Below the pieces are notes generated by a model. The model saw only the letters and a list, made by a program, of their open reading frames with translations. It was not told where the DNA came from and searched no databases. DNA of 64,000 nt from a virus. Each line of letters starts with the position of its first letter. Within the stretch, counting starts at the first letter, position 1. Both the position numbers and the translations under genes were made by a program. The stretch is taken from the IMG/VR virus record IMGVR_UViG_3300033153_009650, positions 1 through 64,000 of that record; one strand, 5' to 3'. Positions 1 through 8,098 of this stretch are shown here, piece by piece.

Positions 1-2
1 AT

Positions 3-3000
3 ACTGCTGGGGCAGGTGCAGGAAACTGGGATACAATAGACGAAGTATGGGAATGTCCTTCTACTCAGACAGATTGGAGAATATATCTTAGGGCATCTAA
101 TGCTAATGACAACGTGTATTTCGATAACATCAGCCTGCGAGAAGAAACGGATACCTATTATCTTGTAAGTAATGAATGTAATGCTGGGACACAATACACG
201 TCTTTTCAAGTTATAGATCTTGATACAAAATATTATTTGACAATATATCGTGATGAATCTGTAGGAACTCATGGAACTTTTTATATGGATATCTATACAG
301 ATGAAGCAAGAACAACTCTTTTTGCCTCCAAGTCTTTAACTCTGCACACCTCAAAGAAAGATTTTCGTTATCTTTATGGATTGAATACCTGGAATGCTGG
401 AGCTGGGTCGCGAGATGTTACTGGTTATTCAGAATGCCTTAGAGCTATTAGAGAAGTTGAATCTTCCAACCCCGCCTGGGGTTGTTATGACATGCTTACG
501 AATGAAAGGTACGGAGAGAAGGTTGCTCCTTTAAATATTAATCAAACAAATTGGTTAGCTTGGGTGGCCTGGTGTGATGGATTAGTTTGGAGACATGAAA
601 ACTATTCTACCTTTAAAAGGGTTTTAGATTATGAAGATTATTTTGACTTTACCGAAACAGATAACGGAGATTATCTTAGTATACATCAAAATAAGATTAC
701 TATCACAGATTTACCTTCTAATGTAGACTCAAGGTTATTATATGATTTTATTGCAGTAGGAAGTTGCCCCTTTGTAAATGGAGAGCACAGATTAAAGGTT
801 AATATATCTCATGTAAGTGGTGATGGAGCTTTTGTTGGGCTTTGGAGTGCAGCAGATCATGAAGAAGATTGGGGAACAGCAGAAGGAGCCAGCCATAGTT
901 TTTATGGTGTATATATTGATAGATCCGCTGGCGATTTAAGAATGATATTACAAGAACAAGATGGAGCGGATACGTATACTGATATTGCTTTGGCAGATAT
1001 GCAATTGAATACAGATTATTATGTCAAAATTAGAAGACGCTATGGGGGAGCAAATCCTGATTATGGAAGTATTTATTTAGATATTTATTCAGATGAAGAA
1101 ATGCAAACCACAGCTTTAGGGTCAGCGGAAATTACTCTTCATACAAGTAAGAAGAGCGTTACTATAATGTATGCTCTTAGGTCAACTTCTACAGGTAATG
1201 GAGAAACTATAACAGGTACAGTTGAAAATCTTATATATAGTTATGTTACAGTTGCCAGCGATTCTATTTCTTGGGGTCATGTTAGAGAAATAGATGAAGA
1301 ATGTGTGTACAAAGATTATGGCATTGATCATTTTAATGAAGACTTTGAGCATCGGTTTACAATTAATATTGATTATGCATATAGTACAACTACTGTTATT
1401 TTATGGGCTTTAACGAATGAAGTGGGTTATTGGGATCAGATGATAGCAGCAAACAAAACTTTCATGGGTTTTTATCTCCGCTCTGGAGGTTCAGGAGAAT
1501 TATATCTTGGAATTCAGGAATATGTTAATGGTTCTAATGTTTGGGATAGCGCATCTGGTATAAATTATGATACCAATTATTATATCACAATCAAAAGAGA
1601 TGAGTCAGTAGGAACTTATGGCACTGTCTATTGTTATATCTATTCTGATGAAGCAAGAACAACTTTAGTAGATACATTGACAATCGCTTTGCAGGCCAAG
1701 ATCGATTATAGATATCTGTTTGGGTTTGCATCAGTAGGTGGTTCTGGTAGTGATAAGTATGATTCTACAACAGCGGTTTGTTCAGGTCTTACAACCTCCC
1801 GAAAACGGATTGTTTGTAATGGAATATTTGACAACCAAACTTCTGTTGCAGCGGCTTTAGAAAAGTTTGAGCAAATTGGAAGAGCCAGAGTTTTAAGAAC
1901 CGGTCAGAAGATAGATATTGTTGTTGAAAAACCAGTTGATACAATTGATGAATTATTTTCTTCTGGTAATGTTATAGAAGGAACTTCAGAGTTAGAATTT
2001 ATTGAGAGAGAAAGCAGACCGGATGCATTGAAAATTGAATTTAATGATGCATCTAAAAACTACGAAAGAAGTTCTGTAACTATTAAATGCACTAATTATG
2101 AATCATTGGATAGAGTTCCAAATGAAGAATCATTATTTTTATGGGGTTGTGATAATGAAGAGGAGGCCCGGAGATATGGTCTTCTTAGGATGCAAATGAA
2201 TGAAAAACTAAATAGATTGACTTCTCATGAATCGGATGTTGATGCTATTGGTTGTCAAGTTGGGGATGTAGTTAATAAACAACATGAAAGTAATGAATTG
2301 ATATTTGGTGGTAGACTTGGTGATCAAACAGATATGAATAACTTTTATGTGAAATTGGATCAAGATATAGAAATCGAAAGCGAGTCAAGCGGAGAACATG
2401 AAGATTATAAAATTTGGATTAGGTATTCAAATAATACTTTAGTAGAAAGATATATTCGTGGTCCTTGGGATTCTGAAACAGATAAATTCTATATCGGGGC
2501 TTTGGAAGATTTTGAAGATGATTACACTGAGCTTGATCCTGGTACCGACATTACTGTAAGTGGAAATGATATCACTTTTGCAGGTCTTCCTAATAATGTA
2601 GACGCTTATGTCTACAAGGATTTCACAGCTGCTTATTTTGACGGAGATTTTGAACACCAGTTGGATTCTACCAAATTAATCACCTGTGATGGCCTCAGTG
2701 TATATAGCTTCATCTGGGCCTTAACCAACGATGTTGATGACTGGAAAGGTCTGGTGGATGGCAACAAGGATTCATTAGGAATCGCCTTGAAAGGAACTGG
2801 CGGGTCAAGCGAAGGTGAAATAATTCTTTATGAAAATGATGGGGGAGTTGAATATACTGATTCATATTTAATTTCAACGGATACTTCTTATTATCTAACA
2901 GTTAAAAGGGATGAGAGTATTGGGACTCATGGTACATTATATTGCTATATCTATTCTGATGAGGCAAGGACCACATTATTAGATACCCTAACCCTTACTC

Positions 3001-3281
3001 TCCATACTTCTAAAAAGGATTATAGATATCTGTTTGGTTTAATGTCTTATAATTCTGGCAGTATCAGTGATATGACAGGAGAGGTCAAAAATATTAACAT
3101 CAATGGGCTTTCTGGTGATCAGGCAGAATTTGATATTTTTTCAATAGGACAACCTACGTACGAAGTTATGCAATATAGAATAATGAGTTTAGGAAGAACA
3201 GTTGATACAACTTTCAGAGTTGATGCATTGGAATATGATGAAGATATTTATTCTCACAGTGAATATGATGGCTATATTTAG
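3..3281 (+). CDS. gpJ-like tail tip / host-specificity protein, 5' truncated
   Basis: The frame is open from the window edge, so the N-terminus is missing; a GTG at 114 is the first internal start-like codon. Four lectin-like (LamG/concanavalin-type) modules are recognisable by a recurring RDESVGTHGT...YSDEARTT...LHTSKKDYRYLFG signature near nt 230-400, 1015-1190, 1576-1730 and 2889-3045. Between the third and fourth (about nt 1800-2480) is a stretch typical of the lambda gpJ / Phage-tail_3 core, including FSSGNVIEGT, ERESRPDALK and a late GDVV. This central tail-tip protein would contact the host, with the lectin modules probably binding surface glycans. Gene identity is inferred from motif order; the receptor is unknown. 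Confidence 0.75.
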   Translation, partial: TAGAGAGNWDTIDEVWECPSTQTDWRIYLRASNANDNVYFDNISLREETDTYYLVSNECNAGTQYTSFQVIDLDTKYYLTIYRDESVGTHGTFYMDIYTDEARTTLFASKSLTLHTSKKDFRYLYGLNTWNAGAGSRDVTGYSECLRAIREVESSNPAWGCYDMLTNERYGEKVAPLNINQTNWLAWVAWCDGLVWRHENYSTFKRVLDYEDYFDFTETDNGDYLSIHQNKITITDLPSNVDSRLLYDFIAVGSCPFVNGEHRLKVNISHVSGDGAFVGLWSAADHEEDWGTAEGASHSFYGVYIDRSAGDLRMILQEQDGADTYTDIALADMQLNTDYYVKIRRRYGGANPDYGSIYLDIYSDEEMQTTALGSAEITLHTSKKSVTIMYALRSTSTGNGETITGTVENLIYSYVTVASDSISWGHVREIDEECVYKDYGIDHFNEDFEHRFTINIDYAYSTTTVILWALTNEVGYWDQMIAANKTFMGFYLRSGGSGELYLGIQEYVNGSNVWDSASGINYDTNYYITIKRDESVGTYGTVYCYIYSDEARTTLVDTLTIALQAKIDYRYLFGFASVGGSGSDKYDSTTAVCSGLTTSRKRIVCNGIFDNQTSVAAALEKFEQIGRARVLRTGQKIDIVVEKPVDTIDELFSSGNVIEGTSELEFIERESRPDALKIEFNDASKNYERSSVTIKCTNYESLDRVPNEESLFLWGCDNEEEARRYGLLRMQMNEKLNRLTSHESDVDAIGCQVGDVVNKQHESNELIFGGRLGDQTDMNNFYVKLDQDIEIESESSGEHEDYKIWIRYSNNTLVERYIRGPWDSETDKFYIGALEDFEDDYTELDPGTDITVSGNDITFAGLPNNVDAYVYKDFTAAYFDGDFEHQLDSTKLITCDGLSVYSFIWALTNDVDDWKGLVDGNKDSLGIALKGTGGSSEGEIILYENDGGVEYTDSYLISTDTSYYLTVKRDESIGTHGTLYCYIYSDEARTTLLDTLTLTLHTSKKDYRYLFGLMSYNSGSISDMTGEVKNININGLSGDQAEFDIFSIGQPTYEVMQYRIMSLGRTVDTTFRVDALEYDEDIYSHSEYDGYI

Positions 3282-3289
3282 GAGGAAAT

Positions 3290-3637
3290 ATGGCGACTGA
3301 AACATTTCCAACATTAAGCAGAGAACCTGGTTATCCAGCAGAAGAGCAATATAATCAATTGAACTCTTTGACTTCAAAGTCAGAAGCGGGATATATCCAT
3401 GGTCGAAAACGCTATACAAGAAACAGAAAAATTTTCAAGAGAGTTTATCCCGGGTTGACTGCAGCAGATAAAGACCTTCTTGATACTTTCATTGCTCTTG
3501 TGGGAACTGCTATTGATTTTGATTGGACTAATGTTGTTGATAGTACTACATATGAAGTTCGTTTTGTCCAGATTCCTATACTAACTAAGATAGGACCAAA
3601 TACTTGGAAAACTTCATTTCAACTCTTAACTATATAG
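3290..3637 (+). CDS. small tail-associated protein (115 aa)
   Basis: Begins 9 nt after the tail-tip gene behind AGGAGG, so the two are co-translated. It is rich in aromatic and basic residues and ends in a beta-like segment (VRFVQIPILTKIGPNTW). The position directly after a gpJ-like gene and the size suggest a minor tail or tail-fibre accessory protein. I do not recognise a named family with confidence. Confidence 0.55.
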   Translation: MATETFPTLSREPGYPAEEQYNQLNSLTSKSEAGYIHGRKRYTRNRKIFKRVYPGLTAADKDLLDTFIALVGTAIDFDWTNVVDSTTYEVRFVQIPILTKIGPNTWKTSFQLLTI

Positions 3638-3646
3638 AGGGATATT

Positions 3647-4093
3647 GTGTTTAATCAAAAGAGAAAGAAGGAACATCAAGAATTTTTAAGAAGAGTTGAA
3701 AAGATTTCTCTTGAATTAAAGCAAGAGCAAACGCCTCGTAAAATTCTTATTGTTGATGATGATAATTCTCTTAATGATTTCCTAACCGCCGTGTTATCTA
3801 AAGAGGGTTATAGTATAAGTGTTTCAAATTCTTTGGCTGAATTTGAAACAGAGCTTTTATTAAGAGATTGTATTTATGACATGCTTCTCCTCGATATAGG
3901 GCTTTCAAATGGGGATGGATTGGATTGGATTGAAGAAGTGAGAAATGCGGGTTGTATAACTCCGGTTATTGTTATGACAGCTTATCCTTCCTATGAAAGA
4001 CAAAAAAGGGCATATGAATTGGGAGTGAAATCGTTTATTGAAAAGCCTATTAGAGTTGATCGGTTGCTATCAAGATTGAGAGAGGTATTATAA
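3647..4093 (+). CDS. stand-alone response-regulator receiver (REC) protein
   Basis: GTG start. After about 25 basic and helical residues the protein is a complete CheY-like receiver domain: KILIVDDD supplies the acidic pocket, LLLDIG the phospho-acceptor Asp, VIVMTAY the conserved Thr and SFIEKP the Lys. No output domain follows, so it resembles CheY or Spo0F rather than a transcription factor. It sits between tail and lysis genes and its stop abuts the next ATG. A phage receiver protein could tap host two-component signalling; that is inference. Domain identity is firm, role unknown. Confidence 0.8.
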   Translation: MFNQKRKKEHQEFLRRVEKISLELKQEQTPRKILIVDDDNSLNDFLTAVLSKEGYSISVSNSLAEFETELLLRDCIYDMLLLDIGLSNGDGLDWIEEVRNAGCITPVIVMTAYPSYERQKRAYELGVKSFIEKPIRVDRLLSRLREVL

Positions 4094-4264
4094 ATGGCAA
4101 AAGGATGGGCAGAACATTCTGAGTTTTTAATCGAAGGAGTGAAACGATTAACCTTAGATATTATTAGAATTGATGCCAAGACCGATAGAATCTTGTATTT
4201 AATTCTTGGAGGGTTAATCAGTGTTCTTGCTGGATTGGCGGTTTGGTTTCTTAGAACGGGATGA
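4094..4264 (+). CDS. 56-aa membrane peptide, XhlA/holin-like
   Basis: Starts on the base after the receiver gene's TAA. An amphipathic N-terminal half (IIRIDAKTDRI) is followed by one hydrophobic helix (YLILGGLISVLAGLAVWFL) and a short RTG tail. This layout matches the hemolysin XhlA group of phage lysis accessories, and the gene lies just before the endolysin. Family assignment is tentative; membrane location is well supported. Confidence 0.6.
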   Translation: MAKGWAEHSEFLIEGVKRLTLDIIRIDAKTDRILYLILGGLISVLAGLAVWFLRTG

Positions 4265-4271
4265 GGTTATA

Positions 4272-4721
4272 ATGGCAGATAATATTGTTTGGAAAAGAGT
4301 TCGACATTTTCAGAGCATAGAATTTAACGATCCAAATCATCCAGGTTCAGGAATTTGGATAAATGGAATTCTATTAATGAGACTTGATGTTCTTCGCCAT
4401 GATACAAATTGGCCTATCATTCCACATGCAGCAGTTGGAGGTTGTGTGGATATGGAAGGTACTCACGAGCATTCTACTAATAGTTATCATTTAAAAAGCA
4501 ATGGATGTAAAGCTTGTGATTTTCATTTCATTACTGATGCTTCTCCTCGTCGTCAATACTATGAAGTTTCACGAATGGGATTTGGGGGTTTAGGGGCTTA
4601 TTATGATTGGAATTGGAAAGGAAGGAAACTGCTTATTGGCTTCCATGTAGATGTAAGGCCATCTGATAAAACCCAAAGATGGAAACGGATAGATGGCCAG
4701 TATATATATTTACTTAATTAA
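4272..4721 (+). CDS. M15-type peptidase endolysin (149 aa)
   Basis: The start at 4272 follows GATGAGGTTATA. The motif SYHLKSNGCKACDFHF corresponds to the SxHxxGxAxD zinc-binding signature of M15 peptidases, and FHVDVRP near residue 130 supplies the third ligand. These enzymes cut peptide cross-bridges in peptidoglycan (L-Ala-D-Glu or D-Ala-D-Ala type). It sits with holin-like and lipoprotein genes, consistent with a lysis cassette. An upstream in-frame ATG at 4221 lies inside the preceding gene and has no ribosome binding site. Confidence 0.75.
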   Translation: MADNIVWKRVRHFQSIEFNDPNHPGSGIWINGILLMRLDVLRHDTNWPIIPHAAVGGCVDMEGTHEHSTNSYHLKSNGCKACDFHFITDASPRRQYYEVSRMGFGGLGAYYDWNWKGRKLLIGFHVDVRPSDKTQRWKRIDGQYIYLLN

Positions 4722-4742
4722 TTTTTAAACAGGAGAAAGAAA

Positions 4743-4871
4743 ATGGCAGGAGGTACAGGGCCACTAAGAAATAAGGTTGTAGAAAAACTACAAAAAGAAG
4801 TTAAGGAACTTAAAGAGAAGCTCGTTGAGCTTGAAAGGAGGTTAGATGAAGCCCTAAAGAAACCGGATTGA
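4743..4871 (+). CDS. 42-aa coiled-coil peptide
   Basis: Behind ACAGGAGAAAGAAA. After a short Gly-rich start the peptide is a regular heptad helix (KVVEKLQKEVKELKEKLVEL). It lies in the lysis cassette between endolysin and lipoprotein. No family recognised; a membrane-peptide partner or antiholin role would be speculation. Confidence 0.5.
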   Translation: MAGGTGPLRNKVVEKLQKEVKELKEKLVELERRLDEALKKPD

Positions 4872-4901
4872 AAAACCCTTTAACCACGAGGAGGAATTGT
4901 T

Positions 4902-5291
4902 ATGGAAAGATTTTTGAGAAGTGGAGGAAGTCCTTTTACGTTTTTGATCTTGATGGTCTTGCTGATATTTTTCTTTTCAGCCTGTGCCGGAATGACAGTA
5001 AAAAAGGATGCATCTCCAAGCGAGAAGTATTTGGCAGCCTTGACAGAGTTTAATAGTGTTGTCAAGGATTATAATTATCAATACAGATTGCAAACCCCAG
5101 CAGTACAGGCTGACTGGAAAAAAGAAATAGATCCTTGGATTAAAAAGTGTTCCATAGCTTTAGACGCCTGGTCAGTGGCTGTTTCAGAAAAGGCTTCTAC
5201 GCAAGATAAGATTGATGCCTTTGAAGAAGTTAAAACAATGTTAATGAAGGTTTTAATAGTAGAGGGAATCAAAATAAATAAGGGAAAGTAG
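4902..5291 (+). CDS. lipoprotein of the lysis cassette (129 aa)
   Basis: Preceded by ACGAGGAGGAATTGTT. The first 28 residues form a signal peptide with a lipobox (FFFSACAG), giving an acylated Cys at about residue 28. The mature part is helical and charged. Its place beside endolysin and holin-like genes suggests an outer-membrane spanin partner if the host is Gram-negative; superinfection exclusion is the alternative. Lipoprotein sorting is clear, function is not. Confidence 0.65.
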   Translation: MERFLRSGGSPFTFLILMVLLIFFFSACAGMTVKKDASPSEKYLAALTEFNSVVKDYNYQYRLQTPAVQADWKKEIDPWIKKCSIALDAWSVAVSEKASTQDKIDAFEEVKTMLMKVLIVEGIKINKGK

Positions 5292-5332
5292 TTATGTTTT
5301 AATTTGATCCTAATGAAAGGAGGTAGCAGACT

Positions 5333-5527
5333 ATGCCATTACCAGTAGTTATAGGAGCGGTCCTGGCCAATCCGAAAGCTATACTTTTGTTCAACCTTTT
5401 GCTTAGTAGAGCAATTAGGGCGATTTGGATAAAAGTCGCCAATATGTCCCCTGAAGAAATTGACCAGGAAATTATTAAACAAGAAGAAATAAAAGATGAA
5501 CTTATGGCTGAGATAGACAGCCATTAA
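5333..5527 (+). CDS. 64-aa small protein with hydrophobic N-terminus
   Basis: Start behind AAAGGAGGTAGCAGACT. Residues 5-25 are moderately hydrophobic and may insert in a membrane; the C-terminal half is acidic and helical (EEIDQEIIKQEEIKDEL). Part of the lysis gene run. No family recognised. Confidence 0.55.
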   Translation: MPLPVVIGAVLANPKAILLFNLLLSRAIRAIWIKVANMSPEEIDQEIIKQEEIKDELMAEIDSH

Positions 5528-5547
5528 TATCCGGAGGTGATATAAAA

Positions 5548-5739
5548 ATGAAATTTCTTAAATTTATTTGGAAACTTTTAAAGAGTAAAACTATAGATTT
5601 CAATGCTGGATATGCCGCTCTAATTGTTTTGCTTAGCGCCTTGGGCTTTGAAATAGATCCCAAAATTGTGGCAGCGGTTGCAGCATTAATGAATTGGATT
5701 CTTCGCGCTATAACAAAAACAGCTCTTATGGATAAGTAA
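5548..5739 (+). CDS. 63-aa holin-like membrane protein
   Basis: Ribosome binding site CCGGAGGTGATAT. Two hydrophobic segments (roughly residues 20-34 and 39-54) separated by a turn with FEIDP, with charged ends. Size, topology and position in the lysis cassette fit a small holin. Sequence similarity to a named holin family is not evident by eye. Confidence 0.55.
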   Translation: MKFLKFIWKLLKSKTIDFNAGYAALIVLLSALGFEIDPKIVAAVAALMNWILRAITKTALMDK

Positions 5740-5754
5740 AGGAGGTGATATCGA

Positions 5755-5886
5755 ATGCCGAGGAAAGATAAAACAGGTCCGCCCACAGGAGCAAAAGGGC
5801 CAAAAGATGGTAGAGGAAAAGGAAAAGGTCGCGCTCCTGGAAAGGGGAGAGGAGCTATGACAGGAGGTAAACAAGGAGTAAAGTAA
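5755..5886 (+). CDS. 43-aa Gly/Lys/Arg-rich protein
   Basis: Ribosome binding site AAAGGAGGTGATATCGA. Low-complexity basic sequence (GRGKGKGRAPGKGRG), reminiscent of short DUF5320-like proteins. Last gene of the plus-strand run before the terminator. Function unknown. Confidence 0.5.
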   Translation: MPRKDKTGPPTGAKGPKDGRGKGKGRAPGKGRGAMTGGKQGVK

Positions 5887-5906
5887 ATAGGAAGAAAGCA
5901 AAGTTT

Positions 5907-5942
5907 AAAGCCGGGATCTTAATTGGTCCCGGCTTTTTATTC
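5907..5942. terminator. bidirectional intrinsic terminator
   Basis: Stem GCCGGGA / TCCCGGC around a 10-nt loop, flanked by AAA on the left and TTTTTAT on the right. It lies between convergent gene runs and overlaps the stop of the first minus-strand gene, so it probably ends both transcripts. Confidence 0.8.
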
Positions 5943-6107
5943 AACTTCAAGAATAAATTCGTCAAGATTACAAACCTTTTCATCAAAGTAAATATCATAG
6001 ATTTTTCTGCCTATTAATTCTGCAACATTAATAATCCGTCCTGTGCGATAGGCATCCTCAGCATAATCATTATCCTTGCCCACATGAATTATGAATGTAT
6101 CTGACAT
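5937..6107 (-). CDS. 56-aa hypothetical protein
   Basis: Start chosen at the ATG behind AAGGAGAATAGA; an in-frame ATG at 6203 would add 32 residues but has no ribosome binding site and belongs to a duplicated leader (6108-6247). The protein is acidic with a central GRIINVAELIGRKIYDI segment. Last gene of the minus-strand block, ending in the shared terminator. No family recognised. Confidence 0.5.
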   Translation of the reverse strand: MSDTFIIHVGKDNDYAEDAYRTGRIINVAELIGRKIYDIYFDEKVCNLDEFILEVE

Positions 6108-6247
6108 TCTATTCTCCTTAAAATGGGGGTTAAAATCCTTCCGAAAACAAGCCTGAATCCAGTCGAGACATAGGTGATAATCAATTTTCTTACTCTTATC
6201 CATATACTGATATGGACTTTTAAAAGAAAACTGTTATTTTGGCGATT
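6108..6247 (-). repeat. leader duplication, copy A
   Basis: About 140 bp reading on the minus strand from CGCCAAAATAACAGTTT through ATGGATAAGAG to an AAGGAG site. It is closely similar to 22516-22655. Both copies contain a short frame starting MDKSKKIDY and ending with RKDFN or RRDFN. Probably a duplicated 5' control region or leader peptide. Confidence 0.6.
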
Positions 6248-6249
6248 TT

Positions 6250-6402
6250 TTAGCATTTCTTCCAATTCCAAGGCCATATTGAAATTTCGCCACAATTTGG
6301 ACAGGTCGCTCTGGCAAATCTGTAATGATGAGAGCCGTGATAGAAACCTGTAATAGCAAATATTCTAATAATTCTATTACAACCTTTTTGTGTACATATC
6401 AT
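6250..6402 (-). CDS. 50-aa zinc-ribbon-like microprotein
   Basis: ATG behind AAGAGGAAAATTT. Contains Cys at residues 3 and 8 and a CPNCGE knuckle near residue 35, so it may bind zinc. Small, basic, no known family. It precedes the leader copy A. Confidence 0.5.
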   Translation of the reverse strand: MICTQKGCNRIIRIFAITGFYHGSHHYRFARATCPNCGEISIWPWNWKKC

Positions 6403-6427
6403 AAATTTTCCTCTTACAATAAATCAA

Positions 6428-6727
6428 TTATTTATTTAATTGATACAACACAGATGAATGACTACGGTTAAACAAAGCAGCAATAGTTTTCAATGAAGAA
6501 GAAGTTTCATTACGACATCTTTTCATTGCTATCTTTCTTATTCTACATATTTCTTGTGCTCTACTATTTGATAATAAAATGTCAATGGAAATATTATGTC
6601 TGTCTGTTTCTTCTTTAATAATAGATTTTATGAGTTCAACTCCTGGTTGTTTAAATCTGTGGTATTCTGGATGCAAGATACAGGAGCAAATTTCATTTGG
6701 GTTAGGACAAGGATTACATCGTTTCAT
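6428..6727 (-). CDS. DnaA domain IV-like DNA-binding protein (99 aa)
   Basis: The ATG at 6727 overlaps the upstream stop (ATGA) with GAGAGG placed 10 nt before it; an ATG at 6736 is too close to that site. The C-terminal 65 residues resemble the DnaA C-terminal helix-turn-helix domain: SRAQEICRIRKIAMKRC followed by SLKTIAALFNRSHSSVLYQL, matching the RxxhStV DnaA-box signature. The AAA+ part is absent and the N-terminus carries Cys pairs (CNPCPNPNEICSC). It may bind DnaA boxes at an origin or control host or phage initiation. Confidence 0.7.
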   Translation of the reverse strand: MKRCNPCPNPNEICSCILHPEYHRFKQPGVELIKSIIKEETDRHNISIDILLSNSRAQEICRIRKIAMKRCRNETSSSLKTIAALFNRSHSSVLYQLNK

Positions 6728-6843
6728 TGCTGCCATTCCTCTCTAACATGAGGAAGTTCAAATACACCAAGTAATTTTGTTCTTTCTTTATTTCTATAAA
6801 GAGCGCATTCAAAATTTCCACGCCATTTACCATTTTCACTCAT
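6724..6843 (-). CDS. 39-aa hypothetical protein
   Basis: Overlaps both neighbours by a few bases (start inside the upstream stop, TGA shared with the next ATG), which supports translational coupling. Sequence is charged with a WRGNFECALYRNK segment. No family recognised. Confidence 0.45.
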   Translation of the reverse strand: MSENGKWRGNFECALYRNKERTKLLGVFELPHVREEWQQ

Positions 6844-7042
6844 TTTTTAACAAAACTTCTGTATCATAAAGAGTAAGATTAAAACTTGGGGCTAATTCTA
6901 AAGCCAGTAGAGTCTTATCAAAGGATTTACCAAGTCGGAGATAAGTCAATTGTATATCAGGGAAACAAAAAGGATAATGAGAAGCAAAAACCCTTAAAAT
7001 TTTATTTTCCATTTTATCTAATTGATTTGTTTCATAGAGCAT
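6836..7042 (-). CDS. 68-aa hypothetical protein
   Basis: ATG behind AGGAAGAAAAA and overlapping the end of the membrane gene upstream. Two helical segments are predicted by eye (FDKTLLALELAPS and the N-terminus). No family recognised. Confidence 0.45.
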   Translation of the reverse strand: MLYETNQLDKMENKILRVFASHYPFCFPDIQLTYLRLGKSFDKTLLALELAPSFNLTLYDTEVLLKNE

Positions 7043-7394
7043 TTTTTCTTCCTATAACAGGATTATATTTATAAATTCCTTTATCGTTTTTACTATATGG
7101 TATTAGCTTTTTATCTTTGGTTTTGGTTTCAAGAAAATAGTTTCCTGCTGTATCATAGTTTGTCATTTCTGCTATGAGTATTTCTTTTATCCCACCTTTC
7201 TGCCATTGAAAGTATTCAAGTTCATTTTCGATGTCGGAGGTTTTATCTAACAATTCTTCTATCATAGGTTGTAGATCAAAGAAAGATTCATTGAAAACTT
7301 TGTTGAGAAGAAAAGTAAGGATTAAGTAAGCAAGGATAATAGCTATTGCCATTGATAATACACCTATTAATATATCTCGGAAAAAGGCTTTCAT
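7032..7394 (-). CDS. 120-aa single-helix membrane protein
   Basis: N-terminal membrane segment at residues 8-32 (ILIGVLSMAIAIILAYLI), then a charged soluble domain containing ENELEYFQWQKGGIKEI. First of the four-gene overlapping set 7394-6428. Function unknown. Confidence 0.55.
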   Translation of the reverse strand: MKAFFRDILIGVLSMAIAIILAYLILTFLLNKVFNESFFDLQPMIEELLDKTSDIENELEYFQWQKGGIKEILIAEMTNYDTAGNYFLETKTKDKKLIPYSKNDKGIYKYNPVIGRKNAL

Positions 7395-7441
7395 CGGTTT
7401 ATTTCTCCCTCTCTTTTCCTTCTCATTGTATATCCTTTTTA

Positions 7442-7606
7442 TTATCCGAAGTTCTTCAAAAGTTTTTGTTCTTTTAAATCCTTTATAACAATTTCCTTTT
7501 CTCTAAGAGAAAAGGCTGCAAGTAAAATACATTCTTTACAGATGCCATCTCCATCTTCTGTTGGATAAATCCAAATATTTTTCTTTTTACAAAATAGACA
7601 TTTCAT
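7442..7606 (-). CDS. 54-aa zinc-ribbon protein
   Basis: Start chosen behind AAAGGGGTAGACAAA. CLFC near the N-terminus and CKEC about 20 residues later form a four-Cys zinc site; a basic helix follows. An upstream in-frame ATG at 7651 lacks a ribosome binding site. Likely nucleic-acid-binding microprotein; no specific role known. Confidence 0.5.
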   Translation of the reverse strand: MKCLFCKKKNIWIYPTEDGDGICKECILLAAFSLREKEIVIKDLKEQKLLKNFG

Positions 7607-7652
7607 TTTGTCTACCCCTTTCTGAATCCTATCAAAGCAATATGTCTGCATA

Positions 7653-7851
7653 TTATAAGCTGTCCTTCCTTAGTTTTATAATAACATGATAGTTTCCGCC
7701 ATTATTGTGGTATATATGGGCGCCACAGTTACGAGGTTCATAAATTAATAGCTTTCCATTTTCATTAAACTCTTGGATAGCTTCTCTTACTCGTTCTTCT
7801 TGTTCGCTTGGTAATAATCCTGTTTCTTTCTCTCCTTTATAAACTTTTCAT
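7653..7851 (-). pseudogene. small gene with apparent +1-base frameshift at an A run
   Basis: The ATG at 7851 overlaps the upstream TGA as ATGA behind AAAGGATAA, but its frame stops after four codons. One base over, a frame of 64 codons is open to a TAA at 7653 (…EQEERVREAIQEFNENGKL…). Removing one A from the AAAA run at codon 2 joins start and body into a 65-aa protein. This could be a real mutation or a sequence error. Confidence 0.5.
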
Positions 7852-7934
7852 TTATCCTTTATTAAACCTGTTATAAAAATGCCGAGACAGATAACTGTCA
7901 TAGCTGGTGTTGAATAATACCATAGATCTCCCAT
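7848..7934 (-). CDS. 28-aa membrane peptide
   Basis: ATG behind AAAGGAGGCGAAAAGG. Residues 9-24 form one hydrophobic helix (PAMTVICLGIFITGLI) ending KDK. TGA overlaps the next ATG. One of several tiny membrane peptides in this region. Confidence 0.5.
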   Translation of the reverse strand: MGDLWYYSTPAMTVICLGIFITGLIKDK

Positions 7935-7968
7935 CCTTTTCGCCTCCTTTCTTCTCTAATATAAAAAT

Positions 7969-8079
7969 TTAGAAAAAGAATAGCGAAAATACTGCTCCAA
8001 ATCCTATAGTAAACGCTATTATTAATTTAGTACTTTTTTCATTGCTTCCCATGTTCCTGTTCCTACAGGGGGTTGCCAT
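7969..8079 (-). CDS. 36-aa membrane peptide with FGAVFSLFFF C-terminus
   Basis: Strong AAAGGAGGTGGATAATT site before ATG. Basic N-terminus, then a hydrophobic helix ending GFGAVFSLFFF at the stop. A second copy of this C-terminus occurs at 11157-11270, so the two are paralogues. Confidence 0.55.
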   Translation of the reverse strand: MATPCRNRNMGSNEKSTKLIIAFTIGFGAVFSLFFF

Positions 8080-8098
8080 AATTATCCACCTCCTTTCA

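Noticed and set aside
4221-4271. Longer start of the M15 peptidase
   Set aside because: The extra codons lie inside the preceding membrane-peptide gene and lack a ribosome binding site.
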